Positions 1 to 6,038 are shown, counted from the stretch's first letter. The stretch: 12,932 nt of DNA from Clostridia bacterium (GCA_900768805.1 CAAGEF010000227.1:1-12932); one strand, 5' to 3'. The notes: generated by a model not told the origin, from the sequence alone. Numbers and translations are program-made.

Positions 1-5
1 AAAAA

Positions 6-33
6 CACCTCCAAAGTTCTACTAAATATTATA
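6..33 (-). promoter_or_regulatory. -10 box and ribosome site of a leftward gene starting off the left edge
   Basis: On the minus strand a TATAAT box with an extended TGT in front of it (28-33) is followed about 15 bases later by GGAGGTG (6-12). The window ends before any start codon, so the gene itself cannot be seen. No clear -35 box lies 16-18 bases upstream. The arrangement implies a leftward gene beginning just outside base 1, downstream of the tRNA. Confidence 0.45.
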
Positions 34-97
34 ACATAAAGTTTTTTTATTTAGTGAGTACTTTAAAGGTATTATAATCATGTTCTTTTTTTTATTT

Positions 98-173
98 TGG
101 TGCGCCATAGAGGAGTCGAACCTCCGACCATTTGATTAAGAGTCAACTGCTCTACCAACTGAGCTAATGGCGC
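98..173 (-). tRNA. tRNA-Lys (anticodon CTT)
   Basis: The reverse complement folds as a complete cloverleaf of 76 bases. The acceptor stem is GCGCCAT/ATGGCGC, the D arm GCTC/GAGC, the anticodon loop CTCTTAA, and the T arm GGAGG-TTCGACT-CCTCT with one G-T pair. The discriminator is A and the CCA end is encoded (98-100). The anticodon CTT reads the lysine codon AAG. The outermost anticodon-stem pair is G-A instead of a Watson-Crick pair. The other four pairs are intact, so the gene looks functional. Its own promoter lies just upstream at 188-217. Confidence 0.97.
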
Positions 174-187
174 ATTTCACTTTTCAC

Positions 188-217
188 ATTATAACTCTAC
201 TTGTCTGTGATTGTCAA
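188..217 (-). promoter_or_regulatory. sigma-A promoter of tRNA-Lys
   Basis: On the minus strand a perfect TTGACA (212-217) and a perfect TATAAT (188-193) are separated by 18 bases. Transcription should start near 181, about 8 bases before the mature tRNA 5' end. Two consensus boxes fit a strongly expressed stable RNA. Confidence 0.85.
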
Positions 218-280
218 TACAAAAAAATGAAATATTATTACTATTATAAAAAAAAGATTTACATAAAATAAATTATGGGG

Positions 281-309
281 TTTACAAAAACACTTTCTTA
301 TGCTATAAT
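281..309 (+). promoter_or_regulatory. extended -10 sigma-A promoter of the tyrosine phosphatase/kinase unit
   Basis: TTTACA (281-286) and TATAAT (304-309) are separated by 17 bases, and TGC directly precedes the -10 box. The start site should be near 316, leaving a leader of about 37 bases before the 37-aa ORF. No other promoter is obvious before the terminator at 3082-3147, so this one probably drives 353-3066. Confidence 0.8.
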
Positions 310-352
310 TTAATAGGTATTTGGAAAAAAATAGGTGAGGAGGTAACAATCA

Positions 353-466
353 ATGCAATACTTCAAGGAATTTTTTGAGAACAATAAAGAATTTGATTAC
401 GAGCAATTACCAAATATTATGCAAGATAATTTTATGGTAGAAAATTTATTTAAATTTATAGGATAA
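353..466 (+). CDS. unrecognised 37-aa protein or leader peptide upstream of the tyrosine phosphatase
   Basis: I do not recognise this protein. It begins at ATG 353 behind a full AGGAGG (338-343) with 9-base spacing, a better ribosome site than that of the next gene. The product is acidic and rich in Phe and Asn (starts MQYFKEFFENNKEF, ends ENLFKFIG), with no signal peptide or membrane segment. The TAA stop (464-466) is in the same reading frame as the phosphatase gene, whose likely TTG start lies 12 bases further on. Translation of the two is therefore probably coupled. It could be a small accessory protein of the kinase/phosphatase pair, or a leader ORF that delivers ribosomes to the weak TTG start. 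Stop-codon readthrough would give an N-terminally extended phosphatase, but nothing in the sequence demands it. Confidence 0.6.
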   Translation: MQYFKEFFENNKEFDYEQLPNIMQDNFMVENLFKFIG

Positions 467-478
467 GGGGTTTTGAAA

Positions 479-1237
479 TTGATTGATTTACATAGTCATA
501 TTTTATATGGTATTGATGATGGCTCTAAAGAATTGGAAAATTCAGTAGTAATGGCAAGAGAAGCTAGTGAAGCTGGAATTACTCATATTTGTTGCACACC
601 ACATTATTTAGAACCAAATTTTATTTCTAACTGGGAAGAAAATGAAAAAAGGTTAGAAATTTTACAGTCAAGATTGAAGGAAGAAAATATTGATTTAGAA
701 TTAAGATTAGGAAATGAGATTTTTATAACAGAAAATACAATAGAAGATATAACACAAAATAGAGCATTAAAATTAAATGAAAGTAGATATGTATTAGTAG
801 AATTTCCAATGGTTAATGAATTAAAATGTTGTGAGAAAATAATTGATAGACTAATACTTATGGGGTTAAAAGTTATAATAGCACATCCAGAAAGATACAA
901 ATATGTTCAAGAAAATCCAGATTATTTAATTCCTTATTTAGAAAAAGGAGTAATTTTTCAAAGCAATATTGGAAGTATTATAGGAATGTATGGAGATAGT
1001 GCCAAACAATGTATAAATACATTATTAAAAAGAAATATGATTCAAGCATTATCTACAGATGCTCATAAATCTAATTCTGTTTATAAGAAAATTGAAAAAA
1101 TTTCAGAAAAAATGAAAGAAAAGATATCAGAGGAATATTTTGAAGAGCTTACTTTAATAAATCCACAAAAAATATTAAATGATGAAGATATAGAAATTCG
1201 AAAATTTAAAAAGAAAAAAAGATTTATTTTTTTCTAA
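479..1237 (+). CDS. cpsB: CpsB/YwqE-type PHP-domain protein-tyrosine phosphatase
   Basis: Metal-dependent phosphatase of the PHP superfamily. Its known role is to remove phosphate from the tyrosine cluster of the cognate BY-kinase in capsule or exopolysaccharide assembly. Read from TTG 479 it has 252 residues and starts MIDLHSH, as family members do. Visible metal-site motifs are H5-S-H7, TPH (H42), GNE (E80), AHPERY (H136) and TDAH (D194, H196). A TTG at 473 is in frame, but it sits only 2 bases after the GGGG of the ribosome site (467-470), while 479 has 8-base spacing, so I chose 479. The C-terminus is a lysine-rich tail (about residues 241-252). Its target is presumably the tyrosine kinase encoded next. 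The family is secure; the physiological polysaccharide is unknown because no glycan genes follow. Confidence 0.92.
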   Translation: MIDLHSHILYGIDDGSKELENSVVMAREASEAGITHICCTPHYLEPNFISNWEENEKRLEILQSRLKEENIDLELRLGNEIFITENTIEDITQNRALKLNESRYVLVEFPMVNELKCCEKIIDRLILMGLKVIIAHPERYKYVQENPDYLIPYLEKGVIFQSNIGSIIGMYGDSAKQCINTLLKRNMIQALSTDAHKSNSVYKKIEKISEKMKEKISEEYFEELTLINPQKILNDEDIEIRKFKKKKRFIFF

Positions 1238-1280
1238 AGATTAAAAATAAATGTACAAAATAACTTCGCAACATGAAATT

Positions 1281-1325
1281 TACGCAAGCATCGAGCGTAG
1301 ACATTAAATAAAGTATTTAATACTT
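1281..1325 (+). other. GC-richer stretch with small hairpin and inverted repeat between phosphatase and kinase genes
   Basis: The 119-base gap between the two genes contains an island noticeably richer in G and C than its surroundings (about 1264-1300). TACGC (1281-1285) can pair with GCGTA (1295-1299) around a 9-base loop. Shortly after comes an inverted repeat, AAGTATT-T-AATACTT (1311-1325). There is no T-run, so this is not an intrinsic terminator. It could be an RNA processing or regulatory element that sets the kinase level relative to the phosphatase. An 18-codon ORF from ATG 1251 runs through it but has no ribosome site. Confidence 0.25.
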
Positions 1326-1356
1326 TAAAAAATGAAAAATAGGATGGGAAGTAAAA

Positions 1357-3066
1357 ATGGAAGAAATTAATTTAAAAAGATTATTAGAAGTAACATTATC
1401 ACTTAAATGGATAATTTTTGGTATGATGATTTTAATGCTTGCAATAGGATATGTATATTCGTTTTATTATGTTGTTCCAAAATATGAATCATCAATAAAA
1501 TTAGTATTAGCTCAAGTAGTTCAAGGTTCAAATGAATTAAAAAAATCTGATGCAATAACTCAATCAGATTTAACAATGAATAATCAATTAGTATCAACAT
1601 ATACTGAAATTATTAAAAGCAAAAATGTATTAAAGAAAGTTATAAAGCAATTACATTTAGACATTACTATAGAAGAACTTGCAAAAAAAATTACAGTTAA
1701 TTCAATAAAGGAAACTCAAATATTAAAAATATCTGTATTAGATGAAAGCCCTGAATTAGCTCAAAATATAGCAACAGAGATTGCAAATGCTTTTAAAGAA
1801 GAAGTTAGTTCTATTTATAATATAAATAATGTTAATATAATAGATTCTGCGGAACTTAGTGAAGAACCAGCAAATATAAATCATGTTAAAGATTTGATTA
1901 TGTTTGAAATATTGGGTGTATTCTTGTCTTGTGGAATAATTATGGTAATTTATTTAATAGATACAACATTAAAAGATGAAAATGATATAGAAACAGAACT
2001 TGGGGTATCTGCACTTGGAATGATTCCACTATATAAAGAAGAAATTAGTGGTGAAAGAAGTGAATTGTTATCATTTGATGACTCAAAATCACCAATAACA
2101 GAATGTTTTAGAACTTTGAGAACAAATTTGGTATTTGCAAGAAATAATAAAAATTTAAAAAATATATTAATAATTAGTAGTTTTAGTTCAGAAGGAAAGA
2201 GTTATGTTGCAGCAAATTTAGCAATGAGTTTTGCAAAAACAAATAAAAAAGTAGTAATAGTAGATGCTGATATGAGAAAAGGTAGACAACATAGTATATT
2301 TAATGTAAAAAATTCTAAAGGTTTATCAAATTGTTTATCAAATATATCAAAATTTGATTCAACAAGTATAAATCAAATAGCTAAATATGTAAAAAGTACA
2401 GAATATCCAAATATTCATTTGATACCATCAGGAACAAGACCAACAAATCCATTAGAATTAATTTCATCTGATAAGATGCTTGAATTATTAAGTATTTTAG
2501 ATAAAATTTATGATTATGTAATAATAGATGGAACTCCTACAAATATAGTTTCAGATAGTATTGCTTTATCAAAATATGTTGATGCAACAGTTATTGTTGG
2601 TGAGTATAAGAAAACAAAAATAGAGGCAATAAATAAAGTTAAAAAATCTATAGAAAATGTTGGAGGTAGTATAACTGGTGTTATATTAAATAAATGTCCA
2701 ATAACAGAAAAAGCTTATACAGAGAAATATTATTATGCAGAAGGTAGTGAGGATACTTCAGATTCTAAGCAAGAAAAGGTTGAAAACAAGACATTCAAGG
2801 ATTTAATAAAAGATATTGATTTTGAACAAGAAGATGCTGAAGTTGGAGAATTTCCTATTTTAAATAAAGATACTGTAAATATTAATAGTCAAGACGGAAA
2901 TTATATTGATTATAAATTAGAAAATATCAGTACAGAAATTAGTTCAATAAAAGATTTAATGATTAAAATGTCAATAAAAGCTAATGAATCAAAAACGGCT
3001 TCTTATGAGAGAGAAATTGAAGATTTAAGAAAAGAAATTGAAGAATTAAAGAGTAAAATAAAATAA
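1357..3066 (+). CDS. fused Wzz-type polysaccharide co-polymerase and BY-type tyrosine kinase (Wzc-like)
   Basis: Membrane tyrosine autokinase controlling polysaccharide chain length or export. It begins at ATG 1357 after AGGATGGGAAG. Residues 18-40 and 181-201 are membrane segments enclosing an extracytoplasmic Wzz region with a predicted helical middle. The cytoplasmic kinase follows: Walker A SSFSSEGKS (274-282), Walker A' VDADMRKGR (302-310), Walker B VIIDGTP (388-394) and a tyrosine cluster AYTEKYYY (453-460), the usual autophosphorylation site. In most Bacillota the activator and kinase are separate proteins (CpsC/CpsD, CapA/CapB), so this proteobacterial-style fusion is notable. Walker A is slightly unusual: the common PGEGKST reads SSEGKSY. 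After the tyrosines, where such kinases normally end, there are about 109 further acidic residues ending in a coiled coil (about 548-569). The upstream phosphatase is its likely partner. Confidence 0.9.
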   Translation: MEEINLKRLLEVTLSLKWIIFGMMILMLAIGYVYSFYYVVPKYESSIKLVLAQVVQGSNELKKSDAITQSDLTMNNQLVSTYTEIIKSKNVLKKVIKQLHLDITIEELAKKITVNSIKETQILKISVLDESPELAQNIATEIANAFKEEVSSIYNINNVNIIDSAELSEEPANINHVKDLIMFEILGVFLSCGIIMVIYLIDTTLKDENDIETELGVSALGMIPLYKEEISGERSELLSFDDSKSPITECFRTLRTNLVFARNNKNLKNILIISSFSSEGKSYVAANLAMSFAKTNKKVVIVDADMRKGRQHSIFNVKNSKGLSNCLSNISKFDSTSINQIAKYVKSTEYPNIHLIPSGTRPTNPLELISSDKMLELLSILDKIYDYVIIDGTPTNIVSDSIALSKYVDATVIVGEYKKTKIEAINKVKKSIENVGGSITGVILNKCPITEKAYTEKYYYAEGSEDTSDSKQEKVENKTFKDLIKDIDFEQEDAEVGEFPILNKDTVNINSQDGNYIDYKLENISTEISSIKDLMIKMSIKANESKTASYEREIEDLRKEIEELKSKIK

Positions 3067-3081
3067 CAAATTTTAGAACGG

Positions 3082-3147
3082 CAGAAAAGAATAGGACTTG
3101 AACATACGAAGAAATTTTTCGTGTTTAAGTCCTATTCTTTTATACTG
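3082..3147. terminator. bidirectional terminator between the kinase gene and the coat-protein genes
   Basis: A perfect 15-bp stem (3085-3099 with 3127-3141) is extended inward by ACGAA/TTCGT and outward by CAG/CTG. The arms start with AAAA and end with TTTT, so U-runs are present on both strands. It lies 15 bases after the kinase stop and 15 bases past the stop of the convergent gene at 3163, and should end both units. Confidence 0.88.
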
Positions 3148-3162
3148 TTTCAAATTTGATTA

Positions 3163-3408
3163 TTAAAATTGTATATTTTCTTTTATTTTGTTTATTTCTT
3201 CTTGTTTTGCTGGTTCTGCAGGAACATAATATCCTTTTGATTCTGCTAATTTAAATAATTCGTATTGAAAGCTTTCTGTATTATTTCTTAAATTTTGCAT
3301 AGTTTGTCTTAAATTCATATTTGAAGCTTCTGTTATTGCTCCAGAATATGTTTTTATAGCACTTTTTGCGTTTTCTAAGATATCATTAACCATGTATTTT
3401 TCTTCCAT
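3163..3408 (-). CDS. CotF-family small spore coat protein
   Basis: An 81-residue protein resembling the CotF family of spore coat proteins (ferritin-like helical hairpin). Family-like stretches include DILENAKSAIKTYSGAITEA (about 9-28), LRQTMQNLRNN, and a C-terminal KGYYVPAEPA (59-68) of the kind seen in clostridial members. The start at ATG 3408 has AGGAGG 5 bases upstream (3414-3419); a second ATG at residue 6 has no such site. It is the second gene of a two-gene leftward unit and ends against the bidirectional terminator. Such proteins are made during sporulation and deposited on the spore surface. The family call is from sequence pattern; the exact coat location cannot be inferred. Confidence 0.82.
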   Translation of the reverse strand: MEEKYMVNDILENAKSAIKTYSGAITEASNMNLRQTMQNLRNNTESFQYELFKLAESKGYYVPAEPAKQEEINKIKENIQF

Positions 3409-3439
3409 ATAAACCTCCTAATTAAATTTAATGTAAAAA

Positions 3440-3628
3440 CTAATTATTTAAAAACCATACTAATTTTTGTTTAGTATTTAAAGTATCTTGAGCTGCTTTG
3501 TTAAAAATTTGTTTAATTTGTGGATCTACTGCATAATCTGCATAATTTGTTAGTTTTTGATAAGATGTATCTTGTGTACTTATTAAATGTCTTAAATTTT
3601 GTAATTCTACTTGATTTAAATTTGGCAT
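3440..3628 (-). CDS. CotF-like small spore coat protein
   Basis: A 62-residue helical protein beginning MPNLNQVELQNLRHLI, with a second helix around DPQIKQIFNKAAQDTLNTKQ (35-54). This two-helix form with an NLRHLI element and a DPQIK...AQ..LNTKQ.L tail resembles short CotF-type proteins that sit next to longer CotF paralogues in Clostridia. ATG 3628 is preceded by AAAGGAGA at good spacing. The downstream coat gene starts 31 bases later on the same strand, so the two are probably cotranscribed and perhaps associate. A possible sigma-G-type promoter lies upstream at 3651-3680. Confidence 0.78.
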   Translation of the reverse strand: MPNLNQVELQNLRHLISTQDTSYQKLTNYADYAVDPQIKQIFNKAAQDTLNTKQKLVWFLNN

Positions 3629-3650
3629 AAAAATTCTCCTTTCTTTTTGT

Positions 3651-3680
3651 TATTTTGTCTAAAAAAAATAAAATTATTCA
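3651..3680 (-). promoter_or_regulatory. possible sigma-G-like sporulation promoter for the two coat genes
   Basis: On the minus strand TGAATA (3675-3680) matches the sigma-G -35 consensus. CAAAATA (3651-3657) matches 5 of 7 positions of the CATACTA -10 consensus, with 17-base spacing. No sigma-A promoter with both boxes is evident here. This fits sporulation genes, but chance matches are common in DNA this AT-rich. Confidence 0.3.
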
Positions 3681-3760
3681 TAAAGATATATATTGTAATT
3701 TTTGTATAAATTAACGCGTAAATGAGTTTGAATAATTTTAATTAAAAATGTTTCAAAATT

Positions 3761-3782
3761 TTTACAAAAATATTTTAAAATG
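3761..3782 (+). promoter_or_regulatory. AT-rich element upstream of the M23 peptidase promoter, shared with the DUF4321-radC promoter
   Basis: TTTACAAAAATATTTTAAAA starts 24 bases before the -35 box. A very similar block, TTTACAAAAATTGTAAAAT, starts 23 bases before the -35 box of the promoter at 6138. In both cases the -35 is TTGAAA followed by further As. It may be an UP element contacted by the RNA polymerase alpha subunits, or a binding site for a shared regulator. Confidence 0.35.
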
Positions 3783-3784
3783 TA

Positions 3785-3813
3785 TTGAAAAAAAAATATT
3801 TATAATATACAAT
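3785..3813 (+). promoter_or_regulatory. sigma-A promoter of the M23 peptidase gene
   Basis: TTGAAA (3785-3790) and TACAAT (3808-3813) have 17-base spacing. Transcription should start near 3820, about 24 bases before the GTG start. A TATAAT at 3801-3806 is also present but has no -35 at proper distance. Confidence 0.6.
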
Positions 3814-3843
3814 AAAAAAACCAAAAGATGAGGTGTAAAAGGA

Positions 3844-4863
3844 GTGTTTACAATAGTTACTTTATTAAAAAATATGGTAATTCATCTAAGGTCTTGTGCA
3901 AAGTTTTTATTTATTCTAATTATAGGACTAGCTATAATTGGTTTCTTGATATTTTTTACATATAAACCAATGTATAGCGTTACCTTAGATGGAGAATTCA
4001 TTGGATATACAGAAGATAAAAGTGATTTACAAGAACAAATTAATAATTATATGGCAGAAGGTAATAATGAAAGTGTTGCTTTTGTTGAAATCGAAACATT
4101 ACCAGAATATGACATGTGTTTAATGAAAAAGGATACAAATAGTTCTGACGAAGAAATTTTCAATAAAGTAATTAGTTCTGGAATAGCATATTACAAATAT
4201 TATGCTGTCCTAAATAATAATGAAGAAAAATACTATGTATCTTCTTATGAAGAATGTGAATCAATAATAAACGGATTAAAAGAAAAAGAGAGTAATAATA
4301 TAGATAATATTACTTATACAATTAAATACGAAACAGAGCTTAAAGAATTTACTGATACAGAAACTGCTGTTGCAAATTTGTATGAGAAGAAGCCAGAACC
4401 AAAACCAAAACCAGTAGTGCGTGCTAGTACAGGAGGTTCTGTGAATACTGCTGCAAATGTTAATTATTCTTATGCAAGTTTAGGAAGTGTATCTTTAATA
4501 AAGCCAGTTAATGGTATGATATCTTCAAGATTTGGAGTAAGAAGCTCTATAAGATCTTCTGTTCATACAGGTTTAGATATAGCTACATCAAAAGGAACAC
4601 CAATGGTTGCTGCTGCTAGTGGTACAGTTACTTATGCTGGATATAAAGGTTCATATGGATATTTAGTTGTAATTTCACATGCAGATGGGGTTTCTACTTA
4701 TTATGCTCATTGTAATAGAATTTATGTTAGTACGGGTGCGTATGTAAATCAAGGACAAACAATTGCAGAGGTAGGATCTACAGGAAATTCTACAGGTCCA
4801 CATTTGCATTTAGAAGTAAGAGTTAACGGAGTAGCATATAATCCTCAAAATTATTTATATTAA
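3844..4863 (+). CDS. membrane-anchored M23 (LytM-type) peptidoglycan endopeptidase
   Basis: Zinc metallopeptidase expected to cut peptidoglycan cross-links outside the membrane. The 339-residue protein starts at GTG 3844 behind GAGGTG (3830-3835), with one membrane segment (about 21-40) and little before it, giving an inside-to-outside anchor. Residues 44-180 form an extracellular region I do not recognise, beginning with YSVTLDGEFIGYTED, a pattern common ahead of M23 domains in Clostridia. A Pro/Lys linker (EKKPEPKPKPVV, 181-192) follows. The C-terminal M23 domain (about 215-336) carries the zinc ligands H241 and D245 (HTGLD) and H322, and the catalytic H289 (YYAH) and H320 (HLH), so it should be active. 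It is transcribed alone from its own promoter. It could serve vegetative wall turnover or spore engulfment; the vegetative-type promoter favours the former. Confidence 0.92.
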   Translation: MFTIVTLLKNMVIHLRSCAKFLFILIIGLAIIGFLIFFTYKPMYSVTLDGEFIGYTEDKSDLQEQINNYMAEGNNESVAFVEIETLPEYDMCLMKKDTNSSDEEIFNKVISSGIAYYKYYAVLNNNEEKYYVSSYEECESIINGLKEKESNNIDNITYTIKYETELKEFTDTETAVANLYEKKPEPKPKPVVRASTGGSVNTAANVNYSYASLGSVSLIKPVNGMISSRFGVRSSIRSSVHTGLDIATSKGTPMVAAASGTVTYAGYKGSYGYLVVISHADGVSTYYAHCNRIYVSTGAYVNQGQTIAEVGSTGNSTGPHLHLEVRVNGVAYNPQNYLY

Positions 4864-4870
4864 TAAATTC

Positions 4871-4911
4871 AGAACCCGAAAGTTCTCTTGTGATGAGTCC
4901 TTTCGGGTTCT
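4871..4911 (+). terminator. 12-bp hairpin after the M23 gene, possible terminator
   Basis: AGAACCCGAAAG (4871-4882) pairs perfectly with CTTTCGGGTTCT (4900-4911) around a 17-base loop, starting 7 bases after the stop. The following bases are ACTCGCG instead of a T-run, so it is not a classical intrinsic terminator. It may stabilise the transcript end or work with the hairpins that follow. Confidence 0.5.
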
Positions 4912-4916
4912 ACTCG

Positions 4917-4957
4917 CGTTTCAATAGAAACGTTTTATATAAAACGGTAAAAACCGT
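4917..4957. repeat. three consecutive palindromes joined by shared CG dinucleotides
   Basis: CGTTTC-AATA-GAAACG (4917-4932), the uninterrupted palindrome CGTTTTATATAAAACG (4931-4946) and ACGGT-AAAA-ACCGT (4944-4957) follow one another. Each begins inside the last bases of the one before, sharing a CG. The first and third have ideal 4-base loops. No T-run follows. It lies between the M23 hairpin and the terminator of the 91-aa gene. Its function is unknown. Confidence 0.6.
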
Positions 4958-5013
4958 GTACAAAAACAATATATCATACTTTACATAAAAAGTCAAATAT
5001 TTGAGCTTTTGTA

Positions 5014-5059
5014 CTAAAAATAAACAGCCATATCCGAAGATATGGTTGTTTATTTTTAG
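5014..5059 (-). terminator. strong intrinsic terminator of the 91-aa gene, with UUCG tetraloop
   Basis: A 21-bp stem (5014-5034 with 5039-5059) contains one G-U pair and, on the minus-strand RNA, closes with a UUCG loop. The distal arm supplies UUUAUUUUU. It begins 8 bases after the stop of the leftward gene ending at 5067. Being nearly symmetrical, it could also stop rightward readthrough. Confidence 0.85.
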
Positions 5060-5066
5060 GTTTGAA

Positions 5067-5342
5067 TTATTCACTTATAAACTTAAAGTTTACACGGCGA
5101 ACATTGAAGGATTCGTATGCACCACTTTTTGTTCTGTGCTTGTTTGTGATGCCGTTTTTTGTATTATAGTAATATCCTTTTGGAAGAATGAGATCCTCCG
5201 GAGGAATATTGCACCAGAATTCGGCATCGAAATTTCCCGGGAACTTAAAAAGTACAATCTTGATTTTAGGATCCATATTCAGATCCACTAAGCAATTGTA
5301 CATTTTGTCAGCGCCCAAATTTTCAAACATAGGTCTATACAT
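5067..5342 (-). CDS. unrecognised 91-aa protein, single-gene unit
   Basis: I do not recognise this protein. It starts at ATG 5342 behind AAGGAGG and is soluble-looking, with no signal peptide or membrane segment. The N-terminal third (MYRPMFENLGADKMYNCLVD) looks helical. The middle (residues 25-58) is a beta-type region with FKFPGNFDAEFWCNIPPEDL and LPKGYYYN. The end is basic and aromatic (KHRTKSGAYESFNVRRVNFK). Two cysteines (17, 44) are present. A hand count of the central 240 bases gives about 37% GC, against about 22-30% in sampled stretches of neighbouring genes, and codons such as CCG-pairs and GGC are more frequent. The gene has its own near-perfect promoter and a strong terminator, suggesting high expression, recent transfer, or both. 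ORFs on the opposite strand here lack ribosome sites. Confidence 0.8.
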   Translation of the reverse strand: MYRPMFENLGADKMYNCLVDLNMDPKIKIVLFKFPGNFDAEFWCNIPPEDLILPKGYYYNTKNGITNKHRTKSGAYESFNVRRVNFKFISE

Positions 5343-5410
5343 AGTAACCTCCTTAGATGTAACGCGTCCAATACAAGGGTACGGACTTAAAACTTATAAA
5401 CGATAAATAT

Positions 5411-5439
5411 ATTATAGCAAAAGTTAACATAAAAGTCAA
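5411..5439 (-). promoter_or_regulatory. strong sigma-A promoter of the 91-aa gene
   Basis: On the minus strand TTGACT (5434-5439) and TATAAT (5411-5416) are 17 bases apart, with TGC before the -10 box (extended -10). The start should be near 5404, giving a leader of about 60 bases. That leader contains GTCC and GGAC able to pair around a 13-base loop. The promoter lies directly behind the mecA stop. Confidence 0.82.
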
Positions 5440-5467
5440 TGACATATATATTTGATTGTAATTTTAT

Positions 5468-6001
5468 TTAGTATATTTGTTTACCAAAATTCTTTATAAG
5501 GCTAGATGGTAATTGAGTTGGTACAGCGAATTCAGAAAGTAAAATTTTGTAATTTGGTAAAAAATTTTTATTACTATCATTATATATATAATAAAAAGCA
5601 TCATTAAAAAAGAATAAACTTTTAGCAAAACTTTGAGAAAATTTAACTAGCTTAAAGAATTCATAAAAATCATTAAAATCCTTAAATTTATAGGAATTTG
5701 TATAATTGTATTTTTTCCTTTTAATTTTTAATCTTTTTGTTTCAGAATCAGCGTATTTTTTTAATCTTGTTATTGTTAATATAAAATCAGAATTGTTTAA
5801 AACTAAAGTTTCAATAGCAATATCATAGTTATTTGTATTAAATCCAATTTCTTTTTCTGCCAAATCAAGTACAGCCAAAAAAAGCTTTTGACTTTGAGTA
5901 GAATTAGACATAAGTGAATGAAAGCTTATTTTATTACATTCTAAATCTTCTTTAGATAATATAATTTGAATTTTATCATTCTCAATTTGTTGAATTTTCA
6001 T
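5468..6001 (-). CDS. mecA: MecA-family adaptor protein for ClpC
   Basis: Adaptor that, in characterised Bacillota, brings substrates such as ComK to the ClpCP protease and promotes ClpC hexamer assembly. The 177-residue protein begins MKIQQIENDKIQIILSKEDL, matching the family start. SxSTQSQKLFLAVLDLAEKEIGF (about 32-54) and the IETLVLNNSDFILTITRL strand pair (63-80) complete the N-terminal substrate-binding domain. After a basic linker (KKYADSETKRLKIKRKK) the C-terminal ClpC-binding domain runs from about 104 to 177, ending LSEFAVPTQLPSSLIKNFGK. It is shorter than the roughly 218-residue B. subtilis MecA, mainly through a short linker. ATG 6001 has AAAGGAT 8 bases upstream. It is transcribed divergently from DUF4321-radC; no terminator is visible before the 91-aa gene's promoter. 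Confidence 0.85.
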   Translation of the reverse strand: MKIQQIENDKIQIILSKEDLECNKISFHSLMSNSTQSQKLFLAVLDLAEKEIGFNTNNYDIAIETLVLNNSDFILTITRLKKYADSETKRLKIKRKKYNYTNSYKFKDFNDFYEFFKLVKFSQSFAKSLFFFNDAFYYIYNDSNKNFLPNYKILLSEFAVPTQLPSSLIKNFGKQIY

Positions 6002-6038
6002 ATCTAATATCCTTTCAAAAAAATATGTATATAAATTA

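Noticed and set aside
604..900. Leftward 98-codon ORF inside the phosphatase gene
   Set aside because: It is a shadow of a well-recognised gene and has no ribosome site; similar shadows at 1403-1600, 9319-9528 and 9797-10096 were dropped for the same reason.
1251..1307. 18-codon ORF between the phosphatase and kinase genes
   Set aside because: No ribosome site precedes its ATG, and it coincides with a possible RNA hairpin.
4871..4911. Possible hammerhead ribozyme, because GAAA and UGAUGAG both occur in this hairpin
   Set aside because: The core C before UGAUGA is a G, GAAA is buried in the stem, and only about 9 bases lie between the two core segments, too few for stems I and III. A covariance-model search would settle it.
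4931..4946. XerC/D dif-like recombination site at the 16-bp palindrome
   Set aside because: It does not match the 28-base Firmicutes dif pattern: arm sequence and spacing differ, and the palindrome is uninterrupted.
3710..5367. TAACGCGT occurring at about 3712 and about 5360 as a shared operator
   Set aside because: Only two 8-base copies in unrelated positions relative to promoters; too weak to claim.
5001..5406. Two rightward ORFs (96 and 72 codons) over the 91-aa gene
   Set aside because: They lack ribosome sites and promoters, while the leftward ORF has AAGGAGG, a consensus promoter and a terminator exactly at its ends.
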